Notes: generated from the sequence alone by a model not told the origin. A DNA stretch of 25,393 nucleotides from DASUUR01 sp036373975 (GCA_036373975.1 DASUUR010000064.1:1-25393); one strand, 5' to 3'. Shown: positions 1 through 7,439, counted from the first letter of the stretch. Program-made: numbers and translations.

Positions 1-1709
1 ACGTTCACCGCCATAAGGCTGTAGAACCAGCCGCGTGTTTGATCGATAGCTTCAACAATGAAATCCGCCGGAAAGCTGTTTTCGAACTTTTCTTTGTTCT
101 CAAACGGATAGTGGAACTGTGCAAACGGCATCGAACCAGACTCAAACCAGCAATCAAGCACCTTGCCAATATGGCGCATAGTGGTGCCATCGAGCTCAAA
201 TTCGATGTCCATGACCTCTGGCAAGTGGTAATCTTCGAGCACTCGGCCAGTAAACTTTTCGAATTCAACATACGAACCAAACACCTTTACTACTTCGGTG
301 CCATCGTTGCGTACACCACGCCATACCGGGATTGGCGTTGCCCAGTAGCGGTCCCTCGACAAGTTCCAGTCTGGGGCCGACTCGATAATATTATGGAAAC
401 GGCCTTCTTGTAGGTGCCGCGGTGTCCAGCTGGTGCTATCTGTGGCGCTAAGCATGTCATCTTTTTGGCCCTGGATATCAAGGAACCAGCTCGGGTGAGC
501 CCGGTACATAAGCTTGCCACCACAGCGGTGACAGTGCGGATACTCGTGGCGAATGTACTCAACTTTTAGCGCCCTGCCTTCGGCAACGAGGGTCTTAGCA
601 ATCTCTTTGTTCACATCCCAAATGTTCTGGCCCTGCCAGCGGCCTTCGGTGTAGTGACCATCACCATCAACAAGCGATACGATTGGTACGTTCTCGGTTT
701 TACAGAGCTCGTAGTCTTCTTCACCGTAGGCAGGGGCTTCGTGGACGATCCCGGTGCCATCTTGGGCGGTTACAAAATCTGCGGCAAGCACTCGGTGCGC
801 CGATGGCCCGTGGTTTTCGAATAGCGGATGGTAGCGCTTCCCTACAAGTTCGGCACCTTTTACACGTTTGGCCACTGTATAGACAAGAGGCTGCTGCTTT
901 TCGTCTTGCATTACCCGCTCAAGCGCATCGGTCGCCACATAGAACTTCTTGTCGCCGTACGCAACAAGTGAATAGTCGAAGTCTTTGTTAACCGCGATTG
1001 CGACGTTTGCCGGTAATGTCCATGGTGTGGTGGTCCAAGCCAGTACATATTCATCACTGTCTTCGAGCTGGAAGTACACAAACACGCTTGGGTCAGTGTC
1101 CATTTGATAGCTATTTTCCATTGCCACCTCGGACTTACTAATAGGAGTTGCGTCTTTGGTGCAATAAATAAGGATTTTTTCGCCTTCATAGATTTTGCCC
1201 TTATCGTAGAGTTCCTTAAACGCCCACCAAACCGATTCCATGTACTCGTTATCCATGGTCTTGTAGGCACCCTTAAACTCAACCCAGCGGCCAATTCGGT
1301 CAATGGTGTCTTCCCATTCGGTCCCGGTGCGCACCATGGCGGCCCGGCAAGCTTTCACGTAATCGTGAATGCTAATTTTGGTGCCAATTTCTTTTTTGTT
1401 GGCGATGCCAAGTTCCTTTTCAACAAACACCTCAGCAGGCAGGCCATGACAATCCCACCCCCATCGGCGCTCAACTCGCTCACCCTTCATCGTGTGATAA
1501 CGAGCCACAGTATCCTTGATAGCAGAAATCAATAAATGGCCATGGTGCGGTGTACCAGTTAGAAACGGCGGGCCATCGTAGAATACAAAAGATTTATCGG
1601 CAGGCCGGTTCTCAATGGATCGCTCGAATGTCTTATTCTCTTTCCATTGCTGGATCAACGCTCTTTCGTACTCTTTAGCACGGCGGCGAGTGTTTTTTTG
1701 AAACTTCAT
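1..1709 (-). CDS. ileS: Isoleucine--tRNA ligase, type 2, N-terminal 569 residues (runs off the left edge)
   Basis: Charges tRNA-Ile with isoleucine in the cytoplasm. The N-terminal catalytic region reads FVFYDGPPFLTG followed by TPHHGHLL, a HIGH-type ATP-binding motif, then RRWGWDCHGLPAE. The CP1 editing domain shows WTTTPWTLPAN, and near the edge comes DQTRGWFYSLMAV, an IleRS signature. The KMSKS loop and anticodon-binding region lie outside the window, so roughly half the protein is missing here. The YDGPPF...HHGH wording, rather than HDGPPYANG...HIGH, matches the eukaryote-like type 2 IleRS group, which is known for natural mupirocin resistance; this subtype call is from memory of the family. 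The start ATG at 1709 overlaps the TGA stop of the CYTH gene by 4 nt (ATGA), so translation is probably coupled. Expression is probably governed by the T-box leader at 2272-2466. Confidence 0.97.
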   Translation of the reverse strand, partial: MKFQKNTRRRAKEYERALIQQWKENKTFERSIENRPADKSFVFYDGPPFLTGTPHHGHLLISAIKDTVARYHTMKGERVERRWGWDCHGLPAEVFVEKELGIANKKEIGTKISIHDYVKACRAAMVRTGTEWEDTIDRIGRWVEFKGAYKTMDNEYMESVWWAFKELYDKGKIYEGEKILIYCTKDATPISKSEVAMENSYQMDTDPSVFVYFQLEDSDEYVLAWTTTPWTLPANVAIAVNKDFDYSLVAYGDKKFYVATDALERVMQDEKQQPLVYTVAKRVKGAELVGKRYHPLFENHGPSAHRVLAADFVTAQDGTGIVHEAPAYGEEDYELCKTENVPIVSLVDGDGHYTEGRWQGQNIWDVNKEIAKTLVAEGRALKVEYIRHEYPHCHRCGGKLMYRAHPSWFLDIQGQKDDMLSATDSTSWTPRHLQEGRFHNIIESAPDWNLSRDRYWATPIPVWRGVRNDGTEVVKVFGSYVEFEKFTGRVLEDYHLPEVMDIEFELDGTTMRHIGKVLDCWFESGSMPFAQFHYPFENKEKFENSFPADFIVEAIDQTRGWFYSLMAVN

Positions 1710-2245
1710 TCTGTTACTCCTTCTACTGTTAAACGTTGGTAACTATACGTATTCAGTTCTTGTTCAATATCCTGGTAAGTCTTGCCGGCAAGCTTGCCAC
1801 CTGCAATGAACGCCTCTTGGCTAACATCCGCTAAGCAAATGTCAGGCGGGGTAAAGCGGTGCATATCCTCGTCACTACCAAATTCAAAATCTATAAGTAT
1901 TAGGCCAGCAAGATTATCGAGAAAGACATCAACTTCTGCCCTATAGCCATCTATTTCGCAAAAATAACGACGTTTCTTGGCGATTTTAATAGAGCAAGTT
2001 GCGAGCGCCCTATATTCATCACCTCGTAAACTTATAGTGTGTTCATTCTGCCGCGAAGAATCAGTGCCATCAACTGGCTCTTTCTTTGTAATCTCGTACT
2101 GGTCGCCCTTGCGGCGGATACGCAGCGAGGCGTGCTCGAGCTCTTGCGGTACGTAGATATCTTCGATAACTTCTGAGGATGCATCAAAAATGTGCTCAGG
2201 CACCGCCTTAGCCAAGAATGTCAGTTCACGTTCTAGCTCAACCAT
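1706..2245 (-). CDS. CYTH-domain protein (triphosphate-binding tunnel family)
   Basis: A 179-residue protein resembling the CYTH superfamily (adenylate cyclase CyaB, thiamine triphosphatase, inorganic triphosphatase). It starts VELERELTFL, the place of the family's ExExK strand. Further on come LRIRRKGDQYEITKK (the RIRR...Y.lT.K strand), GYRAEVDVFLDNLAGL and LIDFEFGSDED, which fit the alternating charged strands of the tunnel. The lysine of ExExK appears to be Glu here, so activity on triphosphate is not assured. An upstream in-frame GTG at 2248 exists, but AAGGAG at 2256-2251 sits only 2 nt from it and 5 nt from the ATG at 2245, so ATG is preferred. It is the first gene after the T-box leader and overlaps ileS by 4 nt. 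Family assignment is fairly sure; the substrate is unknown. Confidence 0.8.
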   Translation of the reverse strand: MVELERELTFLAKAVPEHIFDASSEVIEDIYVPQELEHASLRIRRKGDQYEITKKEPVDGTDSSRQNEHTISLRGDEYRALATCSIKIAKKRRYFCEIDGYRAEVDVFLDNLAGLILIDFEFGSDEDMHRFTPPDICLADVSQEAFIAGGKLAGKTYQDIEQELNTYSYQRLTVEGVTE

Positions 2246-2271
2246 CACTTCTCCTTATAAAAATAAATAAA

Positions 2272-2466
2272 AATCACTTCTTCTAGACACTGGAACCCCA
2301 TTGGGGCGGTACCATCCAGTTTCCAAAAGAAGTGATTCTTAGTGGCGCTTAGTTTCAGTTAACGAACTGTTGGTCGGCGGGGTCTACTTGTGCATGGAGC
2401 ACTTTCTTCTCGCTACTTCGTGGGTGATAGCCACTCATCTGACCCGTGTCAGAATGTATTTACTTA
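2272..2466 (-). ncRNA. T-box leader (predicted Ile-tRNA sensing) with antiterminator and terminator
   Basis: The transcript from about 2466 carries the T-box core TGGTACCGC at 2314-2306. The local fold is textbook: arm CTGGA, a 7-nt bulge TGGTACC, arm GCCCC, loop AAT, then GGGGT and TCCAG closing both helices (2319-2290). The TGGT of the bulge would pair with an ACCA tRNA end, fitting the A discriminator of tRNA-Ile. Outer arms AATCACTTCTT (2337-2327) and AAGAAGTGATT (2282-2272) form an 11-bp stem followed by a T-rich run (TTTTTATTTATTTTT), giving a plausible terminator. A possible Ile specifier ATC lies in CTATCACCC near 2431-2423, but I could not fold a convincing Stem I. The next complete genes are CYTH and ileS, which agrees with the Ile assignment. 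Confidence 0.85.
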
Positions 2467-2472
2467 CTTTGC

Positions 2473-2501
2473 AGTATAGCTTTTTTTGTGCATTTACTCA
2501 A
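2473..2501 (-). promoter_or_regulatory. Promoter of the T-box/CYTH/ileS transcript
   Basis: TTGAGT (2501-2496) and TATACT (2478-2473) are separated by exactly 17 bp, a good sigma70-type promoter. The predicted start is near 2466, giving a leader of about 220 nt that contains the T-box. Confidence 0.75.
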
Positions 2502-2513
2502 GCTGTCACACAA

Positions 2514-2550
2514 GCAGTAGCGCCACCCTAACTTCAGGGGGCGCTACTGC
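2514..2550 (-). terminator. Strong hairpin after the unknown membrane-protein gene
   Basis: Perfect 11-bp arms GCAGTAGCGCC and GGCGCTACTGC enclose a further CCCT/AGGG stem. It begins 3 nt after the stop codon at 2553 and ends before the ileS-leader promoter. The downstream tract (TTGTGTG) is not a proper T run, so it may be a weak intrinsic terminator or an mRNA 3'-end stabiliser. Confidence 0.55.
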
Positions 2551-2552
2551 CG

Positions 2553-3077
2553 TTAGCGCGTTGATGCCGGACAGTCCATGCTCTCGTGATGGTCCATCAT
2601 GGTCCCGTAGAACACGCTCTGATCGTCCTGGCTCCAGGCTGAGACATCGGCAGGCCGGTCTTTCGCGGCCTCGCTTGCCCACTTCGCCAGCCCAAAAAGA
2701 CAGGCGTCGGTGCAGGAAGCCGCTCGCACATCATCTTGCAGAACCTGCACGAGTGTGCACGGCAGCTCAACGATACGCCCCTGAGACCGTGCCTCCTTGA
2801 TGCGTTCCTGCCGGGACGCCTCGAGACCCTTCATCATGAGCCGGACCAGTACGCCAGCGCTCACAAAGATGCCGACACCGGCAAAGAACGACACAAACAC
2901 TTGAGCGGCGTTGAAGTCCTCGGCCAGTGTCATGCTTACAGGCACCATGCCGGCGCCAAAGAGAACGAGGAGGGCAATAGCACCCACCCACTCTATGTAT
3001 TGCCCTGTCGCGTACCTCCGCATCTCCGAATCGTCGGGATGGTAGAGGGACACGACGTGTTCCTTGTGATCTCTCAT
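2553..3077 (-). CDS. Unknown small membrane protein, GC-rich
   Basis: A 174-residue protein that I do not recognise. It has two predicted membrane segments near the N-terminus, around WVGAIALLVLFGAGMVPVSM and VFVSFFAGVGIFVSAGVLVRL. A charged segment (EASRQERIKEARSQGR) follows, then a soluble tail with several Cys (PCTL, SCTDACLFG) and a His/Asp cluster (MMDHHESMDC). An in-frame GTG at 3083 has no usable spacing to a ribosome-binding site; the ATG at 3077 has GAGG 5 nt upstream. The coding stretch is clearly richer in G+C than its neighbours and uses many GC-ending codons, hinting at a different origin. A strong hairpin follows the stop. The opposite-strand reading frames here have no recognisable content. 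Confidence is for a real gene, not for a function. Confidence 0.65.
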   Translation of the reverse strand: MRDHKEHVVSLYHPDDSEMRRYATGQYIEWVGAIALLVLFGAGMVPVSMTLAEDFNAAQVFVSFFAGVGIFVSAGVLVRLMMKGLEASRQERIKEARSQGRIVELPCTLVQVLQDDVRAASCTDACLFGLAKWASEAAKDRPADVSAWSQDDQSVFYGTMMDHHESMDCPASTR

Positions 3078-3135
3078 CTCCACCTCACAGTGGTCGCAGT
3101 AACTTATATACTATATACTAAAAATGTCTTAGTGT

Positions 3136-3759
3136 CTATGCAAAGAGGCCTTCGCCGAACTTTACAAATACCACTACGGCCATGAGCACTAGCCAACTCG
3201 CCACGAGCAATTTATCGTAATCCCTCTCAAGAAATTGCAGCGCCCGGGCGTGCGCACCCGGAGGTAGGTACAGGTTATTCTCGCGTAGGTTATAGCGCAA
3301 TAGCGCATCAAACAAAACTGTGGTCGCGGCTGTTACGAACAAGCACCATGGGCATAACACCTGGATGACAAATACGCTCTGGAAGAATAGCCAGTAAGCA
3401 AAAATTAGCCCAAGGCCAAAGCCAATTTGTGCTGCAAACATAAATGGCCTAGGGAACTTTACTCCGCTCAGCCCCGCGACTGCAAGAGTTATCACCACAG
3501 CATAACCCATGAGACCAATCAGAGAGTTTGGAAACCCGAATAGTGAGGCCTGCCAGGTTTGCATAACGCTTGCACAATTAAGCACAATGTTAACGCTGCA
3601 ACTCAATGTTGCACTCGGGTCCTGCAACAAGTGAAATTTCTCTACCGTTAAAATGAATGCTGCCGCCAATCCGACAATGCCAGCCCCTAATAATACGCTA
3701 AAGATTGCAAAATTTGACTTTTCGATTGTGCTTTTTGTATCCCACCATTTACTGAGCAT
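3136..3759 (-). CDS. VKOR-family membrane oxidoreductase
   Basis: A 207-residue integral membrane protein of the vitamin K epoxide reductase family. Bacterial members oxidise a DsbA/thioredoxin-like partner and pass electrons to quinone, driving disulfide formation outside the cytoplasm. Visible features are the loop cysteines C54 and C62 (LSCSVNIVLNCASV), the conserved NSLIG segment at about 78-82, and the catalytic C136-P-W-C139 at the edge of a membrane helix. About five hydrophobic segments are present (near 17-39, 73-98, 106-133, 137-155 and 184-200). The start ATG at 3759 has GAGG 9 nt upstream. The gene overlaps the preceding thioredoxin-like gene by 11 nt, so the two are probably translated from one message. 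No fused thioredoxin domain is present, unlike some bacterial VKORs. Confidence 0.92.
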   Translation of the reverse strand: MLSKWWDTKSTIEKSNFAIFSVLLGAGIVGLAAAFILTVEKFHLLQDPSATLSCSVNIVLNCASVMQTWQASLFGFPNSLIGLMGYAVVITLAVAGLSGVKFPRPFMFAAQIGFGLGLIFAYWLFFQSVFVIQVLCPWCLFVTAATTVLFDALLRYNLRENNLYLPPGAHARALQFLERDYDKLLVASWLVLMAVVVFVKFGEGLFA

Positions 3760-4009
3760 AGTAACTTACCTCGCTAATTGTTGGCAATGGAAGGCCGCGC
3801 CACAACTGCAATACAACACCGTTGCTATCTGTGGCAATAACCGTCGGGTATTCTAGTATATCGTGGGCCGTACAGAATGCCGCACCCTCGCGCGTTTCAG
3901 GGTCAATCGTGTCGAGTTTTTTACCGGTTTGCTTCTCGAAATCACGCAAAAATTCTAACACCGCCCTGGCGTGATCACTGACTGGTTTATAGACAATAAC
4001 TGTTCGCAT
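3749..4009 (-). CDS. Small thioredoxin-fold-like protein without CXXC
   Basis: An 86-residue cytoplasmic-looking protein (no signal peptide) whose pattern fits a thioredoxin/glutaredoxin fold. It opens with the beta strand MRTVIVYKP, followed by a helix (ARAVLEFLRDFEKQTG), then DTIDPETREG. Next comes LEYPTVIATDSNGVVLQLWRGLPLP, where the YPTV proline sits at the usual cis-Pro position. The place of the active CXXC is taken by PVSDHA, and the only Cys is in AAFCTAHDI, so it is unlikely to act as an ordinary dithiol oxidoreductase. AGGGGAG lies just upstream of the ATG. It overlaps VKOR by 11 nt, which suggests a linked role, perhaps as an accessory or adaptor. Fold assignment is moderate. Confidence 0.65.
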   Translation of the reverse strand: MRTVIVYKPVSDHARAVLEFLRDFEKQTGKKLDTIDPETREGAAFCTAHDILEYPTVIATDSNGVVLQLWRGLPLPTISEVSYYAQ

Positions 4010-4033
4010 GACTCCCCTTATCTATCTGCACCC

Positions 4034-4039
4034 AGTATA
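4034..4039 (-). promoter_or_regulatory. Possible extended -10 of the thioredoxin-like/VKOR pair
   Basis: TATACT preceded by TGT gives an extended -10 shape, 24 nt before the start codon at 4009 and right after the nrdJ terminator. No good -35 is visible because the terminator hairpin occupies that space. Confidence 0.45.
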
Positions 4040-4041
4040 AC

Positions 4042-4069
4042 AAAACACCCCTCGAACGAGGGGCATTTT
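4042..4069 (-). terminator. Intrinsic terminator after nrdJ
   Basis: The hairpin CCCCTC-GTTC-GAGGGG is extended by AAAATG/TGTTTT pairing and followed by TTTTGTTAT. It lies 17 nt past the nrdJ stop. The flanking A and T tracts also give it a terminator shape on the other strand. Confidence 0.85.
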
Positions 4070-4086
4070 GTTATTTTATTGCGACT

Positions 4087-6894
4087 TTAGCTGCAGCCGC
4101 TTGTGGTACCGCAACTGGTACAGACATAACAGCTACCAGCACGCTGCGTGATATTACCACAGTTACTGCAGAGTGGCGCATTTACATCCGGAGTCGGCAC
4201 CCCGTGCTTTAGCGGGACTTCAACCTGAGCCGCCTGGACTTTAGCGGGTGTAGCCACAGCTACCTGCGGCTGTGGTGCAGCTTTTGGAGTAACCTCTTCA
4301 AGCAGACTAGCCTGCTGGGCGGCCATTTCCGCCTCAAGATCCTCAAGCGATGCCAGACCAAGCTCTAAACGATCATCAATGTTTAGATATTCATGTGCTA
4401 AGCGACGGAATATGTAGTCAACAATCGATGTCGCGGTCTTGACTTCCGGATCATCCGTCACACCAAAGGGTGCAAAGCTCATGTTACTCATGGCCTTTAC
4501 GTACGCCTTGAGTGGTACGCCGTATTGTAGGCCATAGCTTATGCTGCGAGCAAAGGCGTCCATTACGCCAGCAAGCGTTGAGCCCATCTTAGCAACCCGC
4601 AGGAACAATTCGCCAGGTGTGCCGTCTTCGTACTCGCCCACCGTAAAGTAACCATGTACGTCGCCAACTTTAAACGAGAAGGTTTTTGAGTTACGCACGC
4701 GGGGCATACTGCGTCGCATAACTGCACGAACAACCTTAGGTTCTATTGCCTCAATCGCGGCTGTAGCAGTTTGCGCAGGGGCAGCTGGTGCAGGCTCTGC
4801 TTTGCTTTCTTCCTTTTTGTCGCTAAGCGGCTGGCCAACCTTACAGTTGTCACGGTAAATCGCAATCGCCTTAATACCAAGCTTCCATGCGTCCATGTGG
4901 AGCTGCTCAACATCTTCAACCGTCACGCTCTCTGGCATGTTGACGGTTTTGCTGATTGCACCAGAGATGAACGGCTGCACTGCGCCCATCATCTTTACGT
5001 GGCCCATGTAGTGAATCGCGTTCTCGCCCACCGCACAAGCGAAGACATCGTAGTGCTCTTTTTTAAGATGCGGAGCGCCAATCACACTGCCGTTATTCTC
5101 GTGGATGTACTCTACAATCGCATGAGCCTCGTCTTTGTTGTAGCCAAGTGTTTTAAGCGCGCGTGGAATCGTTTGGTTCACAATAACCATTGAACCACCG
5201 CCAACAAGAGTCTTGAATTTTGTCAGGCTGAAGTCAGGCTCAACACCAGTCGTATCGCAGTCCATCATAAAGCCGATGGTACCAGTCGGCGCAAGTACAC
5301 TAATCTGTGAGTTGCGGACACCGTATTTGGCGCCAAGCTCTACAGCTTCTTCCCAGGCACCGGCGGCACCGCTTAGTAAGTCTTCGGGAACTAGTGTTGC
5401 GTCGATATCTCGCACGGCATCACGGTGCTTTCGGAGCACACGGTTCATGCCTTCTTTATCTTTGTTGTATCCGGCAAACGTACCAACACGACGAGCAACT
5501 TTGGCGCTGGTTGCATAGGCATGACCACTCATCAATGCAGTTACGGCACCTGCCACAGCGCGACCTTCATCGCTATCATACGGTAGACCCTTAGCCATCA
5601 GCATAGCGCCGAGGTTAGCGTAACCCATACCGAGTTCACGGTAGGCGCGGGCGTTTTTGTCGATACTCTCAGTAGGGTAGCTTGAGTAGCCAACCAAAAT
5701 TTCCTGCGCCAAGATAACCGTTTCAACAGAATGCTTGAAAGCTTCGACGTCAAAACTGCCATCGTCATTCAGGAATTTTAGGAGGTTCAAGCTTGCAAGA
5801 TTACACGCCGAATTGTCGAGGTGCATGTACTCAGAGCAAGGATTCGATCCATTGATACGGCCGGCTTTGGGTGTGGTGTGCCAATCGTTGATTGTGGTAT
5901 CGAACTGCATGCCTGGGTCGGCGCATTCCCAGGCTGCTTCGGCAATCTGGCGGAACAGATCGCGAGCCCGAGTGGTTTTATATACTTTCTTATCAATAAC
6001 ACCGGTCAGTTCCCAATCCCGATCTGCTTCGACCGCCTTCATGAAGGCATCATTTACGCGCACCGAGTTGTTAGCGTTCTGGTACTGGATGCTGATTGCA
6101 TCCCTACCGTTTAGCCCCATGTCAAAACCAGCATCTTTCAGTACGCGCGCCTTACGCTCCTCACGCGCCTTACACCAGATAAACTCTTCGACATCTGGGT
6201 GATCGATATTAAGAATTACCATTTTAGCAGCACGACGCGTCTTGCCGCCGCTCTGGATAGTCCCGGCACTAGCATCGGCACCGCGCATAAAGCTGACAGG
6301 GCCCGATGCCTTACCACCGCTTGAGCTCAGACCCTCAAACGATGAGCGTAAGCCACTTATATTTAAGCCGGCACCAGAGCCGCCCTTAAAAATCATACCT
6401 TCTTCACGGTACCAATTAAGAATTGAGGGAAGTGTATCTTCTACTTTCAAGATAAAGCATGCGCTTGCCTGCTGTGAGCGGTCTGGAGTACCGATATTAA
6501 ACCACACCGGGCTGTTAAACGCAGCTTTTTGCGTAGCGAGGATGTACTTAAGTTCGGCATTAAAAGTGTCTGCCTCTTCTTCTTCGATAAAGTAGCCCTG
6601 CTCATAGCCGTATTTTGTAATGGTATCCACAACGCGATTGATTAACTGCTTTAGACTATGTTCACGCGTATCTGTACCTGGCGTACCGTAAAAATATTTC
6701 TGCGCCACAATATTAATCGCATTTTGGCTCCAAAACTCTGGAAACTCAACATTGTTTTGCTCAAAGACTACTTTTCCGGTGCCTGGGTTGACGATTTTCG
6801 ACTCTCGCTTTACCCAATTAAGCGCATTATAAGGATCAGAGCCCTCCTCTGTAAAATAACGCGACACTGAAAGTGTGGACACTGTATGTGCCAT
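4087..6894 (-). CDS. nrdJ: Adenosylcobalamin-dependent (class II) ribonucleotide reductase
   Basis: Reduces ribonucleotides to deoxyribonucleotides using a cobalamin-generated thiyl radical. The 935-residue protein carries the first redox Cys in QQASACFILK and the substrate loop FKGGSGAGLNIS. The radical-site segment NPCSEYMHLDNSACNLASLNL holds the N-x-C-x-E catalytic trio, and APTGTIGFMMDCDTTGVEPD comes later. A Pro/Ala/Glu-rich linker (KEESKAEPAPAAPAQ) leads to the C-terminal domain of long class II enzymes. The tail is a zinc-ribbon-like C-x2-C...C-x2-C segment ending TTSGCS, which re-reduces the active site. The start has GAGGGG 7 nt upstream. It follows nrdR by 80 nt with no clear promoter between, so the two probably form a co-repressed operon. 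No cobalamin riboswitch or B12 synthesis gene is in the window. Confidence 0.97.
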   Translation of the reverse strand: MAHTVSTLSVSRYFTEEGSDPYNALNWVKRESKIVNPGTGKVVFEQNNVEFPEFWSQNAINIVAQKYFYGTPGTDTREHSLKQLINRVVDTITKYGYEQGYFIEEEEADTFNAELKYILATQKAAFNSPVWFNIGTPDRSQQASACFILKVEDTLPSILNWYREEGMIFKGGSGAGLNISGLRSSFEGLSSSGGKASGPVSFMRGADASAGTIQSGGKTRRAAKMVILNIDHPDVEEFIWCKAREERKARVLKDAGFDMGLNGRDAISIQYQNANNSVRVNDAFMKAVEADRDWELTGVIDKKVYKTTRARDLFRQIAEAAWECADPGMQFDTTINDWHTTPKAGRINGSNPCSEYMHLDNSACNLASLNLLKFLNDDGSFDVEAFKHSVETVILAQEILVGYSSYPTESIDKNARAYRELGMGYANLGAMLMAKGLPYDSDEGRAVAGAVTALMSGHAYATSAKVARRVGTFAGYNKDKEGMNRVLRKHRDAVRDIDATLVPEDLLSGAAGAWEEAVELGAKYGVRNSQISVLAPTGTIGFMMDCDTTGVEPDFSLTKFKTLVGGGSMVIVNQTIPRALKTLGYNKDEAHAIVEYIHENNGSVIGAPHLKKEHYDVFACAVGENAIHYMGHVKMMGAVQPFISGAISKTVNMPESVTVEDVEQLHMDAWKLGIKAIAIYRDNCKVGQPLSDKKEESKAEPAPAAPAQTATAAIEAIEPKVVRAVMRRSMPRVRNSKTFSFKVGDVHGYFTVGEYEDGTPGELFLRVAKMGSTLAGVMDAFARSISYGLQYGVPLKAYVKAMSNMSFAPFGVTDDPEVKTATSIVDYIFRRLAHEYLNIDDRLELGLASLEDLEAEMAAQQASLLEEVTPKAAPQPQVAVATPAKVQAAQVEVPLKHGVPTPDVNAPLCSNCGNITQRAGSCYVCTSCGTTSGCS

Positions 6895-6974
6895 AAGACT
6901 ACCCCTCTCTTAATAAGTAGTTAGTTGTTTTTATTTTGGACTTTTACTACCCCTAGCAAAAGTTGCTTTTACTA

Positions 6975-7439
6975 CTAAGAATTCTGAGCTTTTTGACGTA
7001 CCTGGTTTAGAATTGACTCGAACTCATCGAGCGTTTTAAACTCCCGGTACACACTTGCGAAGCGCACATAAGCAACTTCGTTGCGTTTTAATAGCTCTTC
7101 AAGCACATGATCACCGATGAGCCGCGAAGAGACTTCTGGTTCGTTAAGAGCATACAACGCCTCTTCAACACGACCCACAATCTCTTCAATCTCGACATCA
7201 GAAGTCAGAAATTTCCCCACTGAACGATGGATTGCCGCAAATAACTTGTTGCGATCGAACAACTCCCGAACGCCATCTTTTTTGACCACGGCTAAATGTG
7301 GTCGTTCAATGCGCTCGTAAGTGGTAAAACGGTACTGGCACGCCAAGCACTCACGACGGCGCCGGATCGAGTCACCGTCTCCCGCTTCGCGAGACTCAAT
7401 AACCTTCAAGTCTGTTTCATGGCAGTGTGGACATTTCAC
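6975..7439 (-). CDS. nrdR: Transcriptional repressor NrdR
   Basis: A 154-residue ATP/dATP-sensing repressor of ribonucleotide reductase genes. The N-terminal zinc ribbon uses C3-P-H-C6 and C31-L-A-C34, with the usual arginine-rich stretch (SIRRRREC) and YRFTTYERIE between the ribbon and the ATP-cone. The ATP-cone spans roughly 48-138 (VVKKDGVRELFDRNKLFAAI onward). Translation starts with GTG: the family-typical MKCPHC begins there, and AAGGAG is 9 nt upstream. Position immediately upstream of nrdJ matches the nrdR-nrdJ arrangement known in Streptomyces. Three NrdR-box-like sites cover its own promoter, suggesting autoregulation. Confidence 0.97.
   Translation of the reverse strand: MKCPHCHETDLKVIESREAGDGDSIRRRRECLACQYRFTTYERIERPHLAVVKKDGVRELFDRNKLFAAIHRSVGKFLTSDVEIEEIVGRVEEALYALNEPEVSSRLIGDHVLEELLKRNEVAYVRFASVYREFKTLDEFESILNQVRQKAQNS

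Noticed and set aside
1104..1535. Plus-strand open frame of 143 codons opposite ileS
   Set aside because: It lies wholly antisense to conserved IleRS sequence and its translation has no recognisable domain.
2736..3185. Plus-strand open frame of 149 codons across the GC-rich gene
   Set aside because: High GC lengthens frames by chance. The minus-strand frame has coherent membrane segments, a ribosome-binding site and a following hairpin, so it is preferred.
6941..6975. Direct repeat of a 10-mer (CTTTTACTAC at 6941 and 6966) between nrdR and nrdJ
   Set aside because: Two short AT-rich copies 25 bp apart with no promoter alignment; chance or local duplication cannot be separated. A nearby GCAA/TTGC hairpin is too weak for a terminator.
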